Part shown: in pieces, positions 9,717-18,626 of the stretch
Numbering within the stretch: the stretch's first letter is position 1
Layout: every line of letters begins with the position of its first letter
Assembly (NCBI RefSeq): GCF_001612785.1
Contig: NZ_BDBC01000015.1
Span: 1-64,000 of the forward strand
Reading direction: 5' to 3'
DNA length: 64,000 nucleotides
Origin: Nocardia beijingensis NBRC 16342
GTDB lineage: Bacteria > Actinomycetota > Actinomycetes > Mycobacteriales > Mycobacteriaceae
Made by a program: the position numbers and the translations under genes
The notes under the pieces: model-generated
The model's input: only the letters and a program-made list of their open reading frames with translations
Database searches by the model: none
What the model was told of the DNA's origin: nothing

Positions 9717-11621
9717 CTACACAGCTCCAGCGAACTGGGCGTTGTAGAGGCGGTAGTACGCCCCGCGCTCGTCGAGCAAGCGTTCGTGGGAGCCGTGTTC
9801 CACGATGCGGCCCGCTTCCATGACGACGATCAGGTCGGCGTCGCGGATGGTGGACAGGCGGTGGGCGATGACGAAACTGGTCCGGTCGCGGCGCAGGGCC
9901 GCGGTGGCGTGCTGCACGAGCAGTTCGGTGCGGGTGTCCACCGAGCTGGTCGCCTCGTCCAGGATGAGGATGGACGGTTTGGCGAGGAACGCGCGCGCGA
10001 TGGTGATCAGCTGTTTCTCGCCCGCGCTGACGCCGGAGCCCTCCTCATCGATGACCGTGTCGTAGCCGTCGGGCAGGGCGTGCACGAAGCGGTCGACGTA
10101 AGCGGCGCGGGCCGCGGCGAGGATCTCCTCTTCGCTCGCGTTGGGGTTGCCGTAGGCGATGTTCTCCCGGATGGTGCCCTTGAACAGCCAGGTGTCCTGC
10201 AGCACCATGCCGATGCGCGAGCGCAGGTGGTCGCGGGTGATCTCGGTGATGTCGACGCCGTCGATGGTGATGGTGCCCGCGTCCAGTTCGTAGAACCGCA
10301 TGAGCAGATTCACCAGCGTGGTCTTGCCCGCGCCGGTGGGGCCGACGATGGCGACCACGTGCCCTGGCTCCGCCACCAGCGACAGCCGCTCGATCACCGG
10401 TTTGTCGGGTTCGTAGCGGAACGAGACGGCCTCGAACTCCACCCGGCCGCGATCGACGGGGCGCGCGTCGGCCATCACCGGGTCGGGGCTCTGCTCCTCG
10501 GCGTCCAGGATCTCGAAGATCCGCTCGGCGGAGGCGACGCCGGACTGCAGCAGGTTGGCCATCGCGCCGAGCTGGGTCAGCGGCTGGCTGAACTGGCGGG
10601 AGTACTGGATGAACGCCTGCACCTCGCCGAGCGAGAGACTGCCCGTGGCCACCTTCAGGCCGCCGACCAGCGCGACCAGCACGAAGTTCACGTTCCCCAG
10701 GAACATGATCGCGGGCATGATCAGGCCGGAGATGAACTGCGCTTTGAAACTGGCCTGGTAGAGCTGCTCGTTGCGCTGGTCGAACTCCTTGCCGACCTCG
10801 CGGTTGCGGCCGAACGCGGTGACCACCTCGTGCCCGGTGTATGCCTCCTCGACCTGGGCGTTGACCAGGCCGGTGTACTTCCACTGGTCGACGAAGTGGG
10901 GCTTGGACCGCTTCGCGATCTGCGCGGTGACCACGATGGCGGCGGGCACGGTGAGCAGGGCGATCACCGCGAGCTGCCAGGAGATCCAGAACATCATGAC
11001 CAGGATGCCGAGCACCGAGAACACCGAGACCAGCAGCTGGCTCATGGTCTGTTGCAGGCTCTGGGAGACGTTGTCGACGTCGTTGGTCACGCGGCTGAGC
11101 ACGTCACCGCGCGGCGCGGAGTCGAAGTAGCGCAGCGGAAGCCGATGGATCTTGTCCTCGACGTCGCTGCGCAGCCGCTTCACCGTCCGGTTGATCACGA
11201 TGTTGAGCAGGTAGCCCTGCAACCAGCCGAAGACGGCCGCGCCGATGTACAGCGCCAGCACCAGGGCGAGGACCCGCCCGACCGCGCCGAAGTCGACCCC
11301 GACGCCCGGGACCACGTTCATGGCGCTGAGCATGTCGGCGAAGGTGTCGTCACCCTTGGCCCGCAGGGCCTCGATCGCCTGGTCCTTGGACACGCCGGAC
11401 GGCAGTTGTTTGCCCACCACGCCGTCGAAGACCAGGTTGGTCGCCTTGCCGAGGATGTATGGGCCGATGGTGTTCAGCACCACCGAGACGATGACGAGCG
11501 CGACGATCAGCGCGACCTGCACCCGCTCCGGCGCGAGCCTGCGCAACAGTCGTTTGAGCGATGGGCCGAACGATTTCGCCTTGGTGCCGGGTGCGCCGGG
11601 GGTCGGCATTCCGGGTCTCAT
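9717..11621 (-). CDS. ABC exporter half-transporter, catalytically complete subunit
   Basis: 634 residues. A six-helix exporter membrane domain (about residues 50-360) is followed by an ATPase domain with Walker A GPTGAGKTTL, signature VSAGEKQ, and Walker B ILILDEATSSVD carrying the catalytic Glu. The ATG overlaps the stop of the upstream exporter gene as ATGA, which fixes the start and indicates coupled translation. The partner has Asp in place of that Glu, so the two form a typical heterodimer with one degenerate ATP site. The layout resembles mycobacterial Rv1272c/Rv1273c; the substrate is unknown. Confidence 0.93.
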   Translation of the reverse strand: MRPGMPTPGAPGTKAKSFGPSLKRLLRRLAPERVQVALIVALVIVSVVLNTIGPYILGKATNLVFDGVVGKQLPSGVSKDQAIEALRAKGDDTFADMLSAMNVVPGVGVDFGAVGRVLALVLALYIGAAVFGWLQGYLLNIVINRTVKRLRSDVEDKIHRLPLRYFDSAPRGDVLSRVTNDVDNVSQSLQQTMSQLLVSVFSVLGILVMMFWISWQLAVIALLTVPAAIVVTAQIAKRSKPHFVDQWKYTGLVNAQVEEAYTGHEVVTAFGRNREVGKEFDQRNEQLYQASFKAQFISGLIMPAIMFLGNVNFVLVALVGGLKVATGSLSLGEVQAFIQYSRQFSQPLTQLGAMANLLQSGVASAERIFEILDAEEQSPDPVMADARPVDRGRVEFEAVSFRYEPDKPVIERLSLVAEPGHVVAIVGPTGAGKTTLVNLLMRFYELDAGTITIDGVDITEITRDHLRSRIGMVLQDTWLFKGTIRENIAYGNPNASEEEILAAARAAYVDRFVHALPDGYDTVIDEEGSGVSAGEKQLITIARAFLAKPSILILDEATSSVDTRTELLVQHATAALRRDRTSFVIAHRLSTIRDADLIVVMEAGRIVEHGSHERLLDERGAYYRLYNAQFAGAV

Positions 11622-13351
11622 CGCGCCTCCTCGGCACTCAGTTGCGACTCGACGATCTCCCGGTACTCCGAGCAATCCCGCAGGAGCTGGTCATGGGTGC
11701 CGATGCCCGCGATCGCGCCGTCCTCGAGCACCACGATCTGGTCCGCGTCCCTGATGGTGGCGATGCGCTGCGCGACGATGACGACCGAGGCGTCGGCGGT
11801 CTCCGGTTTCAGCGCCTCGCGCAGCCTGGCGTCGGTCGCCACGTCCAGCGCGGAGAACGAGTCGTCGAACAGATACACCCTCGGCTTCTTCACCAGCGCA
11901 CGGGCGATGGCCAACCGTTGACGCTGGCCGCCGGACACGGTGGTGCCGCCCTGGGCGACCGGGGTTCGCAGCCCTTCGGGCATCTCGCGGACGAAATCGG
12001 CGGCCTGCGCGATCTCCAGCGCGCGCCAGAGCTCCTCGTCGGTGGCTTGCGGATCGCCGTAGCGCAGGTTGCTCGCGATCGTGCCGGAGAACAGGTACGC
12101 CTTCTGCGGGACGAGGCCGATCTGCGAGCGCAATACCTCCAGGTCGATATGGCGCACATCGGTGCCGCCGACGTAGACGGCGCCGTCGGTGACGTCCATC
12201 AGCCGGGGTACGAGGTTGATCAGCGTGGTCTTTCCCGCGCCGGTGGAGCCTACGATCGCGGTGGTAGTGCCGGGGCGCACCTGGAACCGGATGGCTTTCA
12301 GCACCGGCTTCTCCGCACCGGGAAAGGCGAACTCGGCGAACTGGAAGTCGACGACGGCCGGATCGTCGGTGAACGGCTGCGGCAGGCGCGGCGGGTGGAC
12401 CGAGGACTCGGTGTCGAGCACCTCGCCGATCCGGTCGGCGGAGACCGCGGCGCGCGGGGCCATCATGGCCAGGAACGAGGCCATCATCACGGCCATCAGG
12501 ATCTGCATGATGTAGGACAGCATCGCGGTGAGCGAACCGATCTGCATGTGCCCGGCGTCGATGGCGTGCCCGCCGAACCAGATCACCGCGACCGCGGTGA
12601 CGTTGCTGATCAGCATGACCGTGGGGAACATCAGCGCCATCAAACGGCCGACTCGCAGCGCGGTGTCGGTGAGTTCGGTGTTGGCCAGGCCGAACCGCCA
12701 GGTCTCCTGGCGTTCCCGCACGAAGGCCCGCACCACACGGATACCGGTGATCTGTTCGCGCAGAACGCGATTCACCTCGTCGATCCTGGCCTGCATGTCG
12801 CGGAAGCCCGGCACCATCCTGGAGATCAGCACGGCCATGGAGAGGCCGAGCGCGGGCACCGCGATCAGCAGCAGCCAGGACAGGCCGAGATCCTCGCGCA
12901 GCGCCATGATGATGCCGCCGACGCACATGATCGGCGCCATCACCAGGATGGTCGCCGACATCACGATGAGCAGCTGCACCTGCTGAATGTCGTTGGTGTT
13001 GCGGGTGATCAGCGAGGGCGCGCCGAACATGCCCACTTCGCGGGCGGAGAACGTGCCGACGCGGTGCAGCAGCGCGCCGCGCAGGTCGCGGCCCGCGCCC
13101 ATGGCCGCCTGCGCGCCGAGGTAGACCGAAGTGGCCGAGGCGACGATCTGCACACCCGTGACCGCCAGCATCCACAGGCCGGTGGTCCAGATGTAGCCGA
13201 GGTCGCCTTTGGTGACGCCGTTGTCGATGAGGTCCGCGTTCAGGCTCGGCAGATACAGCATCGCGATCACGGAAATCAGCTGAAGCGCAACGACCCCCGC
13301 CAACTGGGCGCGGTAGGGCTGCAGATGCGAGCGGAGCAGTTGGATCAGCAT
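11618..13351 (-). CDS. ABC exporter half-transporter with non-canonical Walker B
   Basis: 577 residues, type IV exporter fold. The membrane domain begins at LLRSHLQPYRAQLAG; the ATPase domain has Walker A GSTGAGKTTL, signature VSGGQRQ, and Walker B VYLFDDSFSALD, where Asp replaces the catalytic Glu. It is the upstream member of a two-gene operon, and its stop overlaps the next start by four bases. The Rrf2 and TetR genes upstream run the same way with gaps of 87 and 36 bp, so shared transcription is possible. Confidence 0.93.
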   Translation of the reverse strand: MLIQLLRSHLQPYRAQLAGVVALQLISVIAMLYLPSLNADLIDNGVTKGDLGYIWTTGLWMLAVTGVQIVASATSVYLGAQAAMGAGRDLRGALLHRVGTFSAREVGMFGAPSLITRNTNDIQQVQLLIVMSATILVMAPIMCVGGIIMALREDLGLSWLLLIAVPALGLSMAVLISRMVPGFRDMQARIDEVNRVLREQITGIRVVRAFVRERQETWRFGLANTELTDTALRVGRLMALMFPTVMLISNVTAVAVIWFGGHAIDAGHMQIGSLTAMLSYIMQILMAVMMASFLAMMAPRAAVSADRIGEVLDTESSVHPPRLPQPFTDDPAVVDFQFAEFAFPGAEKPVLKAIRFQVRPGTTTAIVGSTGAGKTTLINLVPRLMDVTDGAVYVGGTDVRHIDLEVLRSQIGLVPQKAYLFSGTIASNLRYGDPQATDEELWRALEIAQAADFVREMPEGLRTPVAQGGTTVSGGQRQRLAIARALVKKPRVYLFDDSFSALDVATDARLREALKPETADASVVIVAQRIATIRDADQIVVLEDGAIAGIGTHDQLLRDCSEYREIVESQLSAEEAR

Positions 13352-13438
13352 GATGAGTCGCAGGCTACCGGCTGACGGCTCGATACGCCCTGATGATTTC
13401 TGACCTGCATGGATGCTCTCCCGTTGTGATGTGCGGGG

Positions 13439-13942
13439 CTAACGGCGCGCCCAGGCGCCCGGATCCTCGGTGAGCGCCCCGACGAATCCGGGCAGCCGGT
13501 CGCTCGCGATGTCGGCGATGGTGACGTTCTCCAGCACCGCGCGAATATTGACCCGCAGCGCGATCCACACCCGCTGCAACGGCTCGGCCGCACCGGCATA
13601 GTGGACGTCCTCCGGTCGCGCACCGCGCACCGACGCCAGCGGGCCCTCGATCGCGCGGATCACGTCGGCGATGGAGATCTCGGCGGCCGGCCTGGCCAGC
13701 CAATAGCCGCCGTCCGGGCCGCGTCTGCTGATCACGAGTTCGGCGCGGCGCAGTTCGCCGAGCACCGACTCGAGCACCTTGGGCGGGATCCGCTGGGCGG
13801 TGGCGATCGCTTCGGCCTTGACCACCGGCGCGGCCTGCACGACGGGTGCGCCGAGACCGACCACGGACCGGTCCAGCCGCGGCGCACTGGCGATTTCGAG
13901 CAGCGTCCGCACCGCGTAATCGACCTTCGCGGTGATGTGCAC
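13439..13942 (-). CDS. Rrf2 family regulator without cysteines
   Basis: 167 residues, GTG start. The winged-helix pattern ITAKVDYAVRTLLEIA, IPPKVLESVLGELRRAELV and GPDGGYWLARPAAEISIADV is that of Rrf2. IscR- and NsrR-like members bind an Fe-S cluster through three cysteines, but this protein contains no cysteine at all, so it cannot sense through such a cluster in the usual way. It lies 36 bp after a TetR gene and upstream of the ABC exporter pair, which it may regulate. Confidence 0.88.
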   Translation of the reverse strand: MHITAKVDYAVRTLLEIASAPRLDRSVVGLGAPVVQAAPVVKAEAIATAQRIPPKVLESVLGELRRAELVISRRGPDGGYWLARPAAEISIADVIRAIEGPLASVRGARPEDVHYAGAAEPLQRVWIALRVNIRAVLENVTIADIASDRLPGFVGALTEDPGAWARR

Positions 13943-13978
13943 AGCGGCGACTCCTGGCGTCGAGGGGATGGCTCGAAT

Positions 13979-14572
13979 CTACGCGGCGCCGCCGCCCGCG
14001 AGCACGCAGGTCGCGGCGTCCAGCAGTGACGATTCCACCAGCGAGTCGTCCGCACCAGGCACGAGTTCCTTGGACACCAGCGCGACACCGATCACCTCGA
14101 GCGCGGCGCAGGCGCGCAGGTGCGCTTCCTCGGTGGCGTCCGGCCCGGCCAGCCACAAGCGCAGTTCCCGGGTGGTGTCCCTCAGATCGGGGTAACGGTC
14201 GGCCATGGCGTTGATGATCGCGACCGTGTCGCGCACGACCAGAGCCCCGGCGTCACGGTGATCGATCAGACCGCGCAGATACGTTCGCAGCACCCGGCGG
14301 ATGCTCTCGCTGTCGTGCGGGACCTGGTCGAGATCGCTCACCACCGAGCGCATGTGATCGACGATCGGATCAATGATCGCCAATAGCAGATCGAGTTTCG
14401 ACGCATAGTGATAGTAGAGCGACGCCTTTGTGATTCCTACCGCATCCGCGACCTCACGCAGGCTCGTCTGCTCGAATCCTTTGGCTCCGAAAAGTTTCAC
14501 CGCGGCGTCCCGAATCGCGCTTTTGGTGCCTCCACCTGCGGCGACAGCGCCGGGTGTGTCACGCACAGCCAT
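13979..14572 (-). CDS. TetR family regulator
   Basis: 197 residues with a canonical TetR HTH (AIRDAAVKLFGAKGFEQTSL, then VADAVGITKASLYYHYASK). The C-terminal domain is helical and not assignable to a ligand class. It is divergent from a large MMPL transporter, and a palindrome (14659-14674) lies between them, so it is probably the local repressor. Confidence 0.92.
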   Translation of the reverse strand: MAVRDTPGAVAAGGGTKSAIRDAAVKLFGAKGFEQTSLREVADAVGITKASLYYHYASKLDLLLAIIDPIVDHMRSVVSDLDQVPHDSESIRRVLRTYLRGLIDHRDAGALVVRDTVAIINAMADRYPDLRDTTRELRLWLAGPDATEEAHLRACAALEVIGVALVSKELVPGADDSLVESSLLDAATCVLAGGGAA

Positions 14573-14658
14573 CCGATGATCCTCTCATCACCTTCGCATC
14601 GAGCGAATCTCGCCCGCAGAATAGAGGTTGTACCTCCGCTTAGCCGCTGGGTAGTCTA

Positions 14659-14674
14659 CCTACCGCACGGTAGG
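14659..14674. promoter_or_regulatory. Dyad between the TetR gene and the MMPL transporter gene
   Basis: CCTACCG-CA-CGGTAGG, perfect 7-bp arms around two bases, in the 200-bp intergenic region of a divergent regulator/exporter pair. It is a likely TetR-family operator controlling both genes. Confidence 0.7.
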
Positions 14675-14775
14675 CAGAAAGCGTCAGTGGAGGCGGAGGC
14701 AGGCAGGGCACCTCCGCGAGTGCTGTCTACACGCAGAACCAGCACGATCCCAGTCATCGCTAGGAGTAACCACTC

Positions 14776-17070
14776 GTGTCCGTTTATCTGTACAGATGGG
14801 GGAAGTTCGCCTTCCGCCGGAAGTGGATAGTGCTTCCCGTCTGGCTCGTCTTGTTCGTGCTCCTAGGTGGCCTTGGCGCGCAGCTCAGCAAGCCGATGAG
14901 CGACGACTTCAGCATGCCCGACCTGCCCTCGGAGCGTGCCAACGAAATTCTCGACAAGCACTTCCCCGGCGCCTCCGCCGCGTTCAAGCTGGACGCGGTC
15001 ACCGGCACCTACGTCGCCGCCGCGCCGGAGGGACAGACGCTGACCGATCCGGCGAACCGTGCGGCGCTGGACGCGTTCATCGCCAAGCTCGGCCAGCTCG
15101 ACATCGTCGACCACAGCAAGCCCATCACCAACCCGGTCGAAGCGGCCGAGAAGATGGGCTGCCTGAGCAATCCCGACCCCGCGCAGTGCAGTGGCGCCCC
15201 GCTGAACGTGCTCAGCAAGACCGCGCCCGCGACCGTGGCCGTGATCAATGTCCCGTTCACCATCGCGAAGGTCACCGACGTGACCGACGCCAACCGGGAA
15301 GCGGCCTACGACATCGCCGCCGACGCGCGCAACGCCGGGCTGACGGTGGAGATGAGCGGCTCGATCGCGCAGAAGCAGCAAGCGCCGAGCGGCAAGTCCG
15401 AGATGATCGGCATGGCCGTCGCGCTGGTCGTGATGGTCGTGGCGTTCGGCGCCATCGTCGCGGCGTTCGTGCCGATCGTCACCGCGATCATCGGCCTCGG
15501 CGCGGCCACCTCCTTGATCATGCTCGGCACCTCGGTGATCGAGATCCCCAGCTTCACCACCTTCCTGGCCTCGATGATCGGCATCGCGCTTTCCATCGAC
15601 TACGCACTGTTCATCGTGTCCAGGTACAAGCACGAACTGGCGGTGCAGGATTCGCCGGAAGAGGCGGCGGGCACCGCGCTCGGCACGGCCGGTTCCGCCG
15701 TGGTGTTCGCCGGTCTGACCGTCATCATCGCGCTCGCGGGTCTGAGCATCGTCGGCGTCCAGTTCATGACGTTCATGGGTCTGGGCGGCGCGATCGCCGC
15801 CGGTTTCGCCGTGCTCACCGCGATCACGCTGATGCCTGCGCTGCTCGGCGCGTTCGGCCGGTTCCTGTTCAAGCCGAAGCTGCCGGTGGTCGCCCAGCAC
15901 GATCCCGAGGACGAGAACTCGGTCACCAACGGCATGCGTTTCGGCCGCCTGATCGGCCGCGCGCCGTGGGTCGCGCTGATCCTGAGCGTCGTGGTGCTCG
16001 GCGCGCTCGCCGCCCCCGCGGCCGGCCTGAACCTGGGCCTGCCCGGCGAGGACAGCATGCCGAAGACCTCCACCATCAGGAAGGCATACGAGCTGCGGAC
16101 CGAAGGCTTCGGCGAAGGCAGCAACGGCGTGCTGAACGTGGTCGCCGACCTGAGCGCCGTCCCCCCCGAGAACCGGGACGCCGCGGTGAAGGCACTGCGT
16201 GACAAGCTCGCGTCCTACCCCGACATGGACTACGTGACCGAGCCGCAGTTCAGCCAGGACCAGCAGGGCGCGATGTTGAACGGCGTGCCGAAGTCCGGGC
16301 CCAACAACCAGGCCACCAAGGACCTGGTGCGCGACGCCAGGGAGGCCGAAGGCCAGCTGAAGGCCGAGTACGGCATCGAGTACGGCATCACCGGCACCAC
16401 GGCGATCTTCGCCGACGTGGACCACGTGCTGCTCAGCAAGATCGTGCCCTACCTGGCGATCGTGGCCGGTGCGGCGTTCGTGCTGCTGATCCTGGTGTTC
16501 CGGTCGATCCTGGTGCCGCTCACCGCGGCGCTCGGGTTCCTGCTGTCGATGGCCGCGACCTTCGGCGCGACCGTGCTGATCTTCCAGGAGGGCAAGCTCG
16601 GCCTGATCGAGGACCCGCACCCGCTGGTCAGCTTCATGCCGATCATGCTGATCGGCCTGGTGTTCGGCCTCGCGATGGACTACCAGGTGTTCCTGGTGAC
16701 CCGGATGCGCGAGGAGTTCGTGCACGGCAAGTCGGCCAAGGAGGCGGTGGTCGCCGGTTACCACCACGGCGCGCGTGTGGTGACCTCGGCGGCGATCATC
16801 ATGATCTCGGTGTTCGGCTCGTTCCTGCTGGAGACCGACGTGACGGCGAAGTCGTTCGGCTTCGCCCTGGCGGCGGGCGTGCTGCTGGACGCGTTCATCG
16901 TCCGCATGGTGCTGATCCCGTCGCTGCTGGTGCTGATGGGCAAGTGGTCGTGGTGGATGCCGAAGTGGCTCGACCGCATCCTGCCCGACATCGACGTCGA
17001 GGGCACGAAGCTGCGTGAGCTGCAGCGGCGTTCCGCCGAGACGGCGAAGGTGCCGGTCGGCGTGAGCTGA
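14776..17070 (+). CDS. MMPL family transporter
   Basis: 764 residues, an RND-superfamily transporter of the MMPL type. It has twelve predicted helices in two halves, each preceded by a large outer loop. Typical motifs are the inner helix pair with GIALSIDYALFIVSRYKHE and, in the second half, GLAMDYQVFLVTRMREEFV; their Asp-Tyr pairs relay protons. Actinobacterial relatives export lipids or drugs. The GTG start is preceded by AGGAG. Divergence from a TetR gene and the shared operator suggest induction by a toxic or lipid ligand. A 17-bp terminator follows. Confidence 0.94.
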   Translation: MSVYLYRWGKFAFRRKWIVLPVWLVLFVLLGGLGAQLSKPMSDDFSMPDLPSERANEILDKHFPGASAAFKLDAVTGTYVAAAPEGQTLTDPANRAALDAFIAKLGQLDIVDHSKPITNPVEAAEKMGCLSNPDPAQCSGAPLNVLSKTAPATVAVINVPFTIAKVTDVTDANREAAYDIAADARNAGLTVEMSGSIAQKQQAPSGKSEMIGMAVALVVMVVAFGAIVAAFVPIVTAIIGLGAATSLIMLGTSVIEIPSFTTFLASMIGIALSIDYALFIVSRYKHELAVQDSPEEAAGTALGTAGSAVVFAGLTVIIALAGLSIVGVQFMTFMGLGGAIAAGFAVLTAITLMPALLGAFGRFLFKPKLPVVAQHDPEDENSVTNGMRFGRLIGRAPWVALILSVVVLGALAAPAAGLNLGLPGEDSMPKTSTIRKAYELRTEGFGEGSNGVLNVVADLSAVPPENRDAAVKALRDKLASYPDMDYVTEPQFSQDQQGAMLNGVPKSGPNNQATKDLVRDAREAEGQLKAEYGIEYGITGTTAIFADVDHVLLSKIVPYLAIVAGAAFVLLILVFRSILVPLTAALGFLLSMAATFGATVLIFQEGKLGLIEDPHPLVSFMPIMLIGLVFGLAMDYQVFLVTRMREEFVHGKSAKEAVVAGYHHGARVVTSAAIIMISVFGSFLLETDVTAKSFGFALAAGVLLDAFIVRMVLIPSLLVLMGKWSWWMPKWLDRILPDIDVEGTKLRELQRRSAETAKVPVGVS

Positions 17071-17084
17071 TCGCAAGGACCTGC

Positions 17085-17121
17085 CTCGGCCCCGTATCCG
17101 GACTCCGGATACGGGGCCGAG
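17085..17121. terminator. Bidirectional terminator after the MMPL gene
   Basis: A perfect 17-bp stem, CTCGGCCCCGTATCCGG, with a 3-base loop. It lies between the MMPL gene and a convergent small membrane-protein gene. Confidence 0.85.
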
Positions 17122-17127
17122 TGCGTT

Positions 17128-17403
17128 TCACCCGCTGGGTTGGGGCAGCTCGCAGCTACCGACCTTCGGATTCACCCCCACATAGTTCAGCGGACCGGCG
17201 AGGGCGGTGAGACCGATCGTGCCCCAACCGGCGCAGTTGATCGGGGGGCCACTGTCGAAATAGTGCCGTTGACCGGCCGCGAGCAAACCGATGGCCAGCC
17301 AGGCCAGCAGCAGGAACCCGAATACCCGGGAGCCTGCACCGGAGCCGCGCCCGTCACGCGCGCGACGTTCGTAATCACGCCCCCGACGTCCGTAATCACG
17401 CAT
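17128..17403 (-). CDS. Small membrane protein, paralogue A
   Basis: 91 residues from ATG 17403. A basic Arg-rich N-terminus (MRDYGRRGRDYERRARDG) is followed by one membrane helix (FGFLLLAWLAIGLLAAG) and an outer segment with QRHYFDSGPPINCAGWGTI and LNYVGVNPKVGSCELPQPS. The C-terminal half is nearly the same as in the gene at 17586-17786, so the two are tandem paralogues. Two cysteines are shared and could form a disulfide outside the membrane. I do not recognise a named family; function unknown. Confidence 0.75.
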   Translation of the reverse strand: MRDYGRRGRDYERRARDGRGSGAGSRVFGFLLLAWLAIGLLAAGQRHYFDSGPPINCAGWGTIGLTALAGPLNYVGVNPKVGSCELPQPSG

Positions 17404-17533
17404 CTCATCGGTTCCTTCCGTGCTCCCCGTCGAAGGGGGATACCCGGGCACACCGACAGCTATCCAAAGAAACCTAGGAAAATGCGACCACCTCGCTGAC
17501 TAGCAAACATTTGGTTTACGGCCGCGTACACAA

Positions 17534-17570
17534 GCGGACGGCCGGGTGGTATACCCACCCGGCCGTCCGC
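17534..17570 (-). terminator. Hairpin after small membrane protein B
   Basis: A 16-bp perfect inverted repeat beginning GCGGACGG, directly downstream of the stop at 17586 on the minus strand. It is probably a terminator or 3'-end stabiliser that separates the two paralogues. Confidence 0.65.
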
Positions 17571-17585
17571 CGTCACTCGATCGAA

Positions 17586-17786
17586 TTACGGGCTCGGTTG
17601 CGGGACATTGCAATCCGCGACCTTCGGGTTGACGCCCATGTAGTTGAGCGGCCCCGCGATCACCGTGACGGCGATCGTGCCGAAACCGGCGCAGTTGACC
17701 GGCCCACTGTCGAAATAATGGCGTTGTGCTGCGGCGACCACGCCGATCAGCAACCAGATCAAGACGATTACACTTCCGATTCTCAT
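17586..17786 (-). CDS. Small membrane protein, paralogue B
   Basis: 66 residues from ATG 17786; an in-frame ATG at 17801 would add five residues. A single N-terminal helix (SVIVLIWLLIGVVAAA) is followed by QRHYFDSGPVNCAGFGTI and LNYMGVNPKVADCNVPQPS. It shares about three quarters of its C-terminal half with the neighbouring 91-residue protein but lacks the Arg-rich N-terminus. The signal-anchor layout suggests that the conserved part faces outward. Function unknown. Confidence 0.72.
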   Translation of the reverse strand: MRIGSVIVLIWLLIGVVAAAQRHYFDSGPVNCAGFGTIAVTVIAGPLNYMGVNPKVADCNVPQPSP

Positions 17787-17944
17787 GTCTCTCTCGCGCA
17801 TCGCTCCCGCGCGGATCGTCCGACGGCGCATGTGGCATCGCGTCCTTCCCGCACTTTCCGTATCGGGCGTATACCCGCGATCATCGGCGTTACCCATCGC
17901 GAAACGGGCAATTTTCGCCCCGGTTCGGCGGGGGCGTCGGCTGG

Positions 17945-17950
17945 TAGCTT
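17945..17950 (+). promoter_or_regulatory. -10 box for a leaderless transcript
   Basis: TAGCTT, seven bases before the ATG at 17958, with no ribosome site between. Spacing fits a transcript starting at or next to the start codon. Confidence 0.45.
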
Positions 17951-17957
17951 CGGTGGC

Positions 17958-18251
17958 ATGGCAGCGCTGTTCCAGTGGTCGATTCCCGGCTGGGTGATCC
18001 TGCTCGTGCTGGTGGCCGTCTACGAGCTGACCGTGAACAAACGCCGCAGGCGCCGCCGCACCCCCATCTCCGGCACGTTCACCGACGAGTTCACCGCGCT
18101 GTTCTACGCGACCAAGCGCATGGAGCTGGACCACCGTGAGTCGGTGTCGATGTTGCGGGACGAGCAGGAGCAGGGCGCGCCGCCGCTGGCCGGAGTCGAC
18201 CTCGACGGCCGAAAGGCCGTGTTGCGCAGGGCGAAGGACGACAACCCGTAG
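17958..18251 (+). CDS. Small membrane-anchored protein (DUF6191-like)
   Basis: 97 residues. An N-terminal helix (WVILLVLVAVYELTV) is followed by a basic patch NKRRRRRRTP and a soluble part with TATA-free charged sequence, ending DLDGRKAVLRRAKDD. The arrangement of a membrane anchor, ELDHRESVSMLRDEQEQGAP and a VDLDGRKAV end recalls actinobacterial DUF6191 proteins, from memory. No catalytic motif is visible. A TAGCTT box sits seven bases before the ATG, so the message is probably leaderless. Confidence 0.72.
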   Translation: MAALFQWSIPGWVILLVLVAVYELTVNKRRRRRRTPISGTFTDEFTALFYATKRMELDHRESVSMLRDEQEQGAPPLAGVDLDGRKAVLRRAKDDNP

Positions 18252-18301
18252 CGCTGCGCCGATTCTCAGCGCGGGCGGTCGGCGTCGGACAGAATGAGGC
18301 C

Positions 18302-18625
18302 ATGCGTGGCTCGATGAGTGAGAAGTGGCAGCGGTTCGGCGAGCACCTCGAGTCCGCCCCGGGGCGGCTGCCGAGCCCGGTCCGCCGGGCGCTGAAAGCC
18401 AGGGCCGCCGGGACGGCCGACTCCGGTCAGGACGTGCCGGCGGAACTCGCCGCCTTCGCCGATTTGGTGGCCGAGCGGTCCTACCGGGTCACCGAGCAGG
18501 AGATCGCGGCGTTGAAAGCGGCCGGGCACAGCGACGACGAGATCTTCGAGGCGACCGCGGCGGCCGCCTACGGCGCGGCCGACCGGCGCCTGCGCGCCGC
18601 GCGCCTGGCTTGGGAGGGGCACTGA
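18302..18625 (+). CDS. Small helical protein coupled to an AhpD-like gene
   Basis: 107 residues, probably cytosolic and helical. The C-terminal half (VTEQEIAALKAAGHSDDEIFEA, here split: VTEQEIAALKAAG, HSDDEIFEA) resembles the closing half of the carboxymuconolactone-decarboxylase fold, but the catalytic half is missing. The stop overlaps the upstream region of the next gene by one base less than a codon, so the two are translated together. CAGAAT lies six bases before the ATG at 18302, suggesting a leaderless message; ATG 18314 is an alternative. A partner or regulatory role for the next protein is a guess. Confidence 0.72.
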   Translation: MRGSMSEKWQRFGEHLESAPGRLPSPVRRALKARAAGTADSGQDVPAELAAFADLVAERSYRVTEQEIAALKAAGHSDDEIFEATAAAAYGAADRRLRAARLAWEGH

Positions 18626-18626
18626 G

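Noticed and set aside
14863..17076. Long minus-strand open frame through the MMPL gene
   Set aside because: Antisense shadow with His/Asp/Arg-rich nonsense composition; the MMPL motifs on the plus strand are clear.
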